NCBI GenBank assembly: GCA_003599455.1
Contig: QZKF01000025.1
Span: 34,310 to 98,309, forward strand
Reading direction: 5' to 3'
Length of the DNA stretch: 64,000 nt
DNA from: Comamonadaceae bacterium
GTDB lineage: Bacteria; Pseudomonadota; Gammaproteobacteria; Burkholderiales; Burkholderiaceae_C
Positions 62,153 through 64,000 of this stretch are shown one piece after another. Numbering within the stretch: position 1 is the first letter of the stretch; each line of letters opens with the position of its first letter. Under the pieces are notes generated by a model. The model had not been told where the DNA came from and ran no database searches. It was given only the letters and a program-made list of their open reading frames with translations. Both the position numbers and the translations under genes were made by a program.

Positions 62153-62965
62153 ATGCAAAAGCAGCGCATTCTGGTCAGCGTCGTCGGGTTTTCCGATGTG
62201 GAGCGCCACGCGCTCAACACCGTGTTCCGCCTGTCGCAGGAGCGCGAGCTGTCTTATGCCCCCTGGGTGCCCATGGTGGCGCCGGGCACGCCGGTGCCGA
62301 CCGGGGTGGCCCAGGTGGCGCTGGTCGATGGCGAAAGCCTGGAGGCGGTGCTGTCGCACGCCAAGGAGATGCCGCCCGGCCAGCGCCTGATCTGGGTCGG
62401 CCCCGACGCGCCGGAGCACGCGTGGCGCGTGCTGGACCGGCCGATCGAGTGGGCCGCGGTCCTGCACGACCTGGATGCCGTCTTCGCGGCCCGCCAGGCC
62501 GATTCGGGGCTGCTCGACCTGGACGTGACCGCGCCCTCGCCGCTGGACCTGGATCTCGACATGGACATGGGCGAGCCCGGCGAGATGGTCCGGCGCGCGC
62601 TGGTGGTCGGCACCGACGAGCAGGAGGGCACCTACCTGCGCACCCGCCTGGCCCTGGCCGGTGTCGCGCATGTGGACGAGGTGACCGACACGGAAACGGC
62701 GCTCGAGCTCATGGAGCGAAACCGCTACGTCTGCGGCGTGTTCAACCTGGACGACCACCGCATCGACATCTGGGCGCTGATGCGCCATTTCGTGACGCGC
62801 AACCCCCAGGCGCTCACGCTGGCCACGACCGAACTGGCCGGCCCGCTGGCGGGCTGGTGGCGCCGGCGGCGGGTGCGCCGCGACGCACACCGCGTGGGCA
62901 TCACGGCCCTGCTGGAGCGGCCGTTCCAGCCGCGCCAGATTTCCGAGTGGCTGGATCTGATCTAG
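62153..62965 (+). CDS. Hypothetical protein with two degenerate receiver-like domains
   Basis: A 270-residue protein I do not recognise as a named family. The C-terminal half (about 148-270) folds like a CheY receiver by pattern: RRALVVGTDEQEG (strand 1 and acidic pair), GVFNLDDHRIDIWALM where the phospho-Asp position reads Asn198, LTLATTE, and LLERPFQP where the conserved Lys is Arg256. The N-terminal half (about 4-112) has a similar outline: RILVSVVGFSDVE, VALVDGES, RLIWVGPD, VLDRPIEWAAVLHDLDAVF. They are joined by an Asp/Leu-rich acidic linker (113-145). Both halves thus look like pseudo-receivers. It is divergent from the cys operon and converges on mnmC. Confidence 0.7.
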   Translation: MQKQRILVSVVGFSDVERHALNTVFRLSQERELSYAPWVPMVAPGTPVPTGVAQVALVDGESLEAVLSHAKEMPPGQRLIWVGPDAPEHAWRVLDRPIEWAAVLHDLDAVFAARQADSGLLDLDVTAPSPLDLDLDMDMGEPGEMVRRALVVGTDEQEGTYLRTRLALAGVAHVDEVTDTETALELMERNRYVCGVFNLDDHRIDIWALMRHFVTRNPQALTLATTELAGPLAGWWRRRRVRRDAHRVGITALLERPFQPRQISEWLDLI

Positions 62966-64000
62966 CCGGTTGACTGGCGGCGCGCCCGCTTCCAGGCAAA
63001 GCGCGCGGGATCGATGGCGCGCAGCAAGGCCGCATCGTGCTCTGACGGGTGTTCACCGTCCATCTGTGCGGCCAGCTGGCTGGCGCACCAGTGCGCCAGC
63101 GTGAGGCCACGCGAACCCAGCGCGCCCAGCAGGTAGAGCCCGGGCTGGCGCGGCGTGTCGCCCAGTGGCACGCGGCCGCGGCGCGAACCGGCCTGCGCCA
63201 TGAGCGCCAGAAGGGCCTCGCCGTCCGGCACGGCGCCCACCAGCGGCAGCCGGTCCAGCGAGGCGCAGCGCACCTGGGCCCAGCCCCGCAACTGGCCGCT
63301 GGCGGTCGCCTCGCGCAGACGCTGTGCCGCGGGCGGGCAGATGGCCTGCAGGCTGCTGGCGTTGCGTTCGTGGGCCACGTCGCTGAGGTCCGTGCTGGCG
63401 TCGCCGCGCTCGTAGGTCGAGCCCATGGCCCACAGGCGCGCCGGCCAGGCCGGTGGCAGGCCGCTGTCTTCGTACAGCGGCACGTACACGCCGCTGTCGC
63501 GCTGCGGTCGGGGAGCCAGCGGCTCGCCCTCCAGCGCGGCCAGGCTCATCTGCCCCTTCACGGGCCGCAGCGGCAGGTCGTCGGCCTGCATCAGGCGGGA
63601 GGCGCCCGCGATCAGGGCATGGCTTCCCCAGGCGGCGGCCACCACCACCACGGGTGCCCGGGCCAGGCTGCGGCCTTGTGCGTCGAGGGCGTGCCAGCCG
63701 GTGGCGCGGTGGTGGTCCAGCCGGTGCACGGCAGCCTGCCAATGGGTGTCGAGCGCGCCGAGCTGGCGGGCTTCATCGAGCCAGGCCTGCACCAGCGCGG
63801 CCGGTCGCACCAGCGCGGCTGGCCAGCGGCCCGGGTCGTGGCCGCGGTTGTCCACCTCGCAGGGCTGCCAGCCCCGGCCTGGTGGCACAAGGCGCCGCAG
63901 TTCGGCCAGGGTGTCGGCCACGCCGAGACCGGACAGGCGCGACAGCGGCGTGGGCGAGCGCGTCACGTGCGGGCTGAGCATGCCCACCGGCAGGGCCGAG
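62962..64000 (-). CDS. mnmC: MnmC FAD-dependent oxidoreductase domain (5' part outside window)
   Basis: C-terminal part of the tRNA-modifying enzyme MnmC, which removes the carboxymethyl group from cmnm5s2U34 and, in bifunctional forms, methylates it. About 346 codons are visible. The gene continues past the right edge, so the methyltransferase domain and the FAD dinucleotide fold are missing. Family features: SALPVGMLSPHVTRSPTPLSRL, APVVVVAAAWGSHAL, RPVKGQMSLAALEG, MGSTYERGDASTDL, and the C-terminal LGALGSRGLTLAHWCASQLAAQM ending DPARFAWKRARR. Its stop overlaps that of the upstream-facing hypothetical gene by 4 bp. Confidence 0.9.
   Translation of the reverse strand, partial: SALPVGMLSPHVTRSPTPLSRLSGLGVADTLAELRRLVPPGRGWQPCEVDNRGHDPGRWPAALVRPAALVQAWLDEARQLGALDTHWQAAVHRLDHHRATGWHALDAQGRSLARAPVVVVAAAWGSHALIAGASRLMQADDLPLRPVKGQMSLAALEGEPLAPRPQRDSGVYVPLYEDSGLPPAWPARLWAMGSTYERGDASTDLSDVAHERNASSLQAICPPAAQRLREATASGQLRGWAQVRCASLDRLPLVGAVPDGEALLALMAQAGSRRGRVPLGDTPRQPGLYLLGALGSRGLTLAHWCASQLAAQMDGEHPSEHDAALLRAIDPARFAWKRARRQSTG

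Overview
The window is a stretch of ordinary chromosome from a high-GC betaproteobacterium. It is most likely Burkholderiales, family Comamonadaceae. Hydrogenophaga, Acidovorax or Variovorax relatives are plausible, but the genus is a guess. The evidence is the set of gene neighbourhoods (pst-phoU-phoBR; ffs/dnaX/ybaB/recR; gloB/methyltransferase/rnhA; ilvBHC-pssA-leuA; aat-bpt; a cys operon with a DUF934 gene), the type B ribosomal protein L31, and a GC-rich REP-like repeat of a kind I associate with Comamonadaceae. Coding density is very high and genes often overlap by 4 bp. I see no prophage, transposase, integrase, plasmid function or CRISPR array.

Layout. 1-5.1 kb: phosphate uptake and sensing (pstC partial, pstA, pstB, phoU, phoB, phoR). 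5.1-9.1 kb, minus strand: a membrane glycosyltransferase, rpmE2, rho and trxA. 9.1-16.8 kb: an AddAB-type helicase-nuclease pair, a BaiN-like flavoprotein and a DOPA-dioxygenase-like protein. 16.8-20.4 kb: 4.5S RNA (minus) facing dnaX-ybaB-recR, then a MAPEG protein. 20.5-26.7 kb: an orphan solute-binding protein, mltD, gloB, a methyltransferase and rnhA. 25.5-29.8 kb: an RND efflux adaptor and pump. 29.8-32.9 kb, minus: molybdenum cofactor genes moaA, mobA, moeA. 33-37.5 kb: a PF10118 protein and divergent TetR regulator, then a K+-independent proton-pumping pyrophosphatase divergent from the soluble pyrophosphatase. 37.5-43.5 kb: an acyltransferase-like protein, nadE, asparaginase II, a PII protein, a LOG-family protein, dgkA and an RDD protein. 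43.7-49.9 kb: branched-chain amino acid synthesis (ilvB, ilvH, ilvC), pssA and leuA, the last behind a leucine-codon leader peptide and terminator. 50-54.3 kb: pbpG, an IclR regulator, the two N-end-rule aminoacyltransferases, a VanZ protein and tRNA-Asn. 54.3-62 kb, minus: ferredoxin reductase, 7Fe ferredoxin and a complete assimilatory sulfate reduction operon headed by a TauE/SafE transporter. 62-64 kb: a protein with two degenerate receiver-like halves, and the 3' part of mnmC.

The most informative non-protein signals are these. (1) dnaX carries an A9 slippage tract, and a slip in either direction meets a stop codon within a few codons, which would give a gamma-type subunit. (2) A leader peptide with tandem rare CTA leucine codons lies before a terminator upstream of leuA. 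(3) A pair of GGGATATAT repeats 31 bp apart sits in front of the cys operon. (4) Several starts have a -10-like hexamer 6-8 nt upstream and no Shine-Dalgarno, which suggests leaderless mRNAs. (5) An 18-bp palindrome lies between the TetR gene and its divergent neighbour. (6) A perfect hppA terminator is embedded in the last codons of that TetR gene. I found no clearly new multi-gene system. The best candidates for undescribed biology are the tandem pseudo-receiver protein at 62153 and the regulatory RNA and DNA elements listed above.
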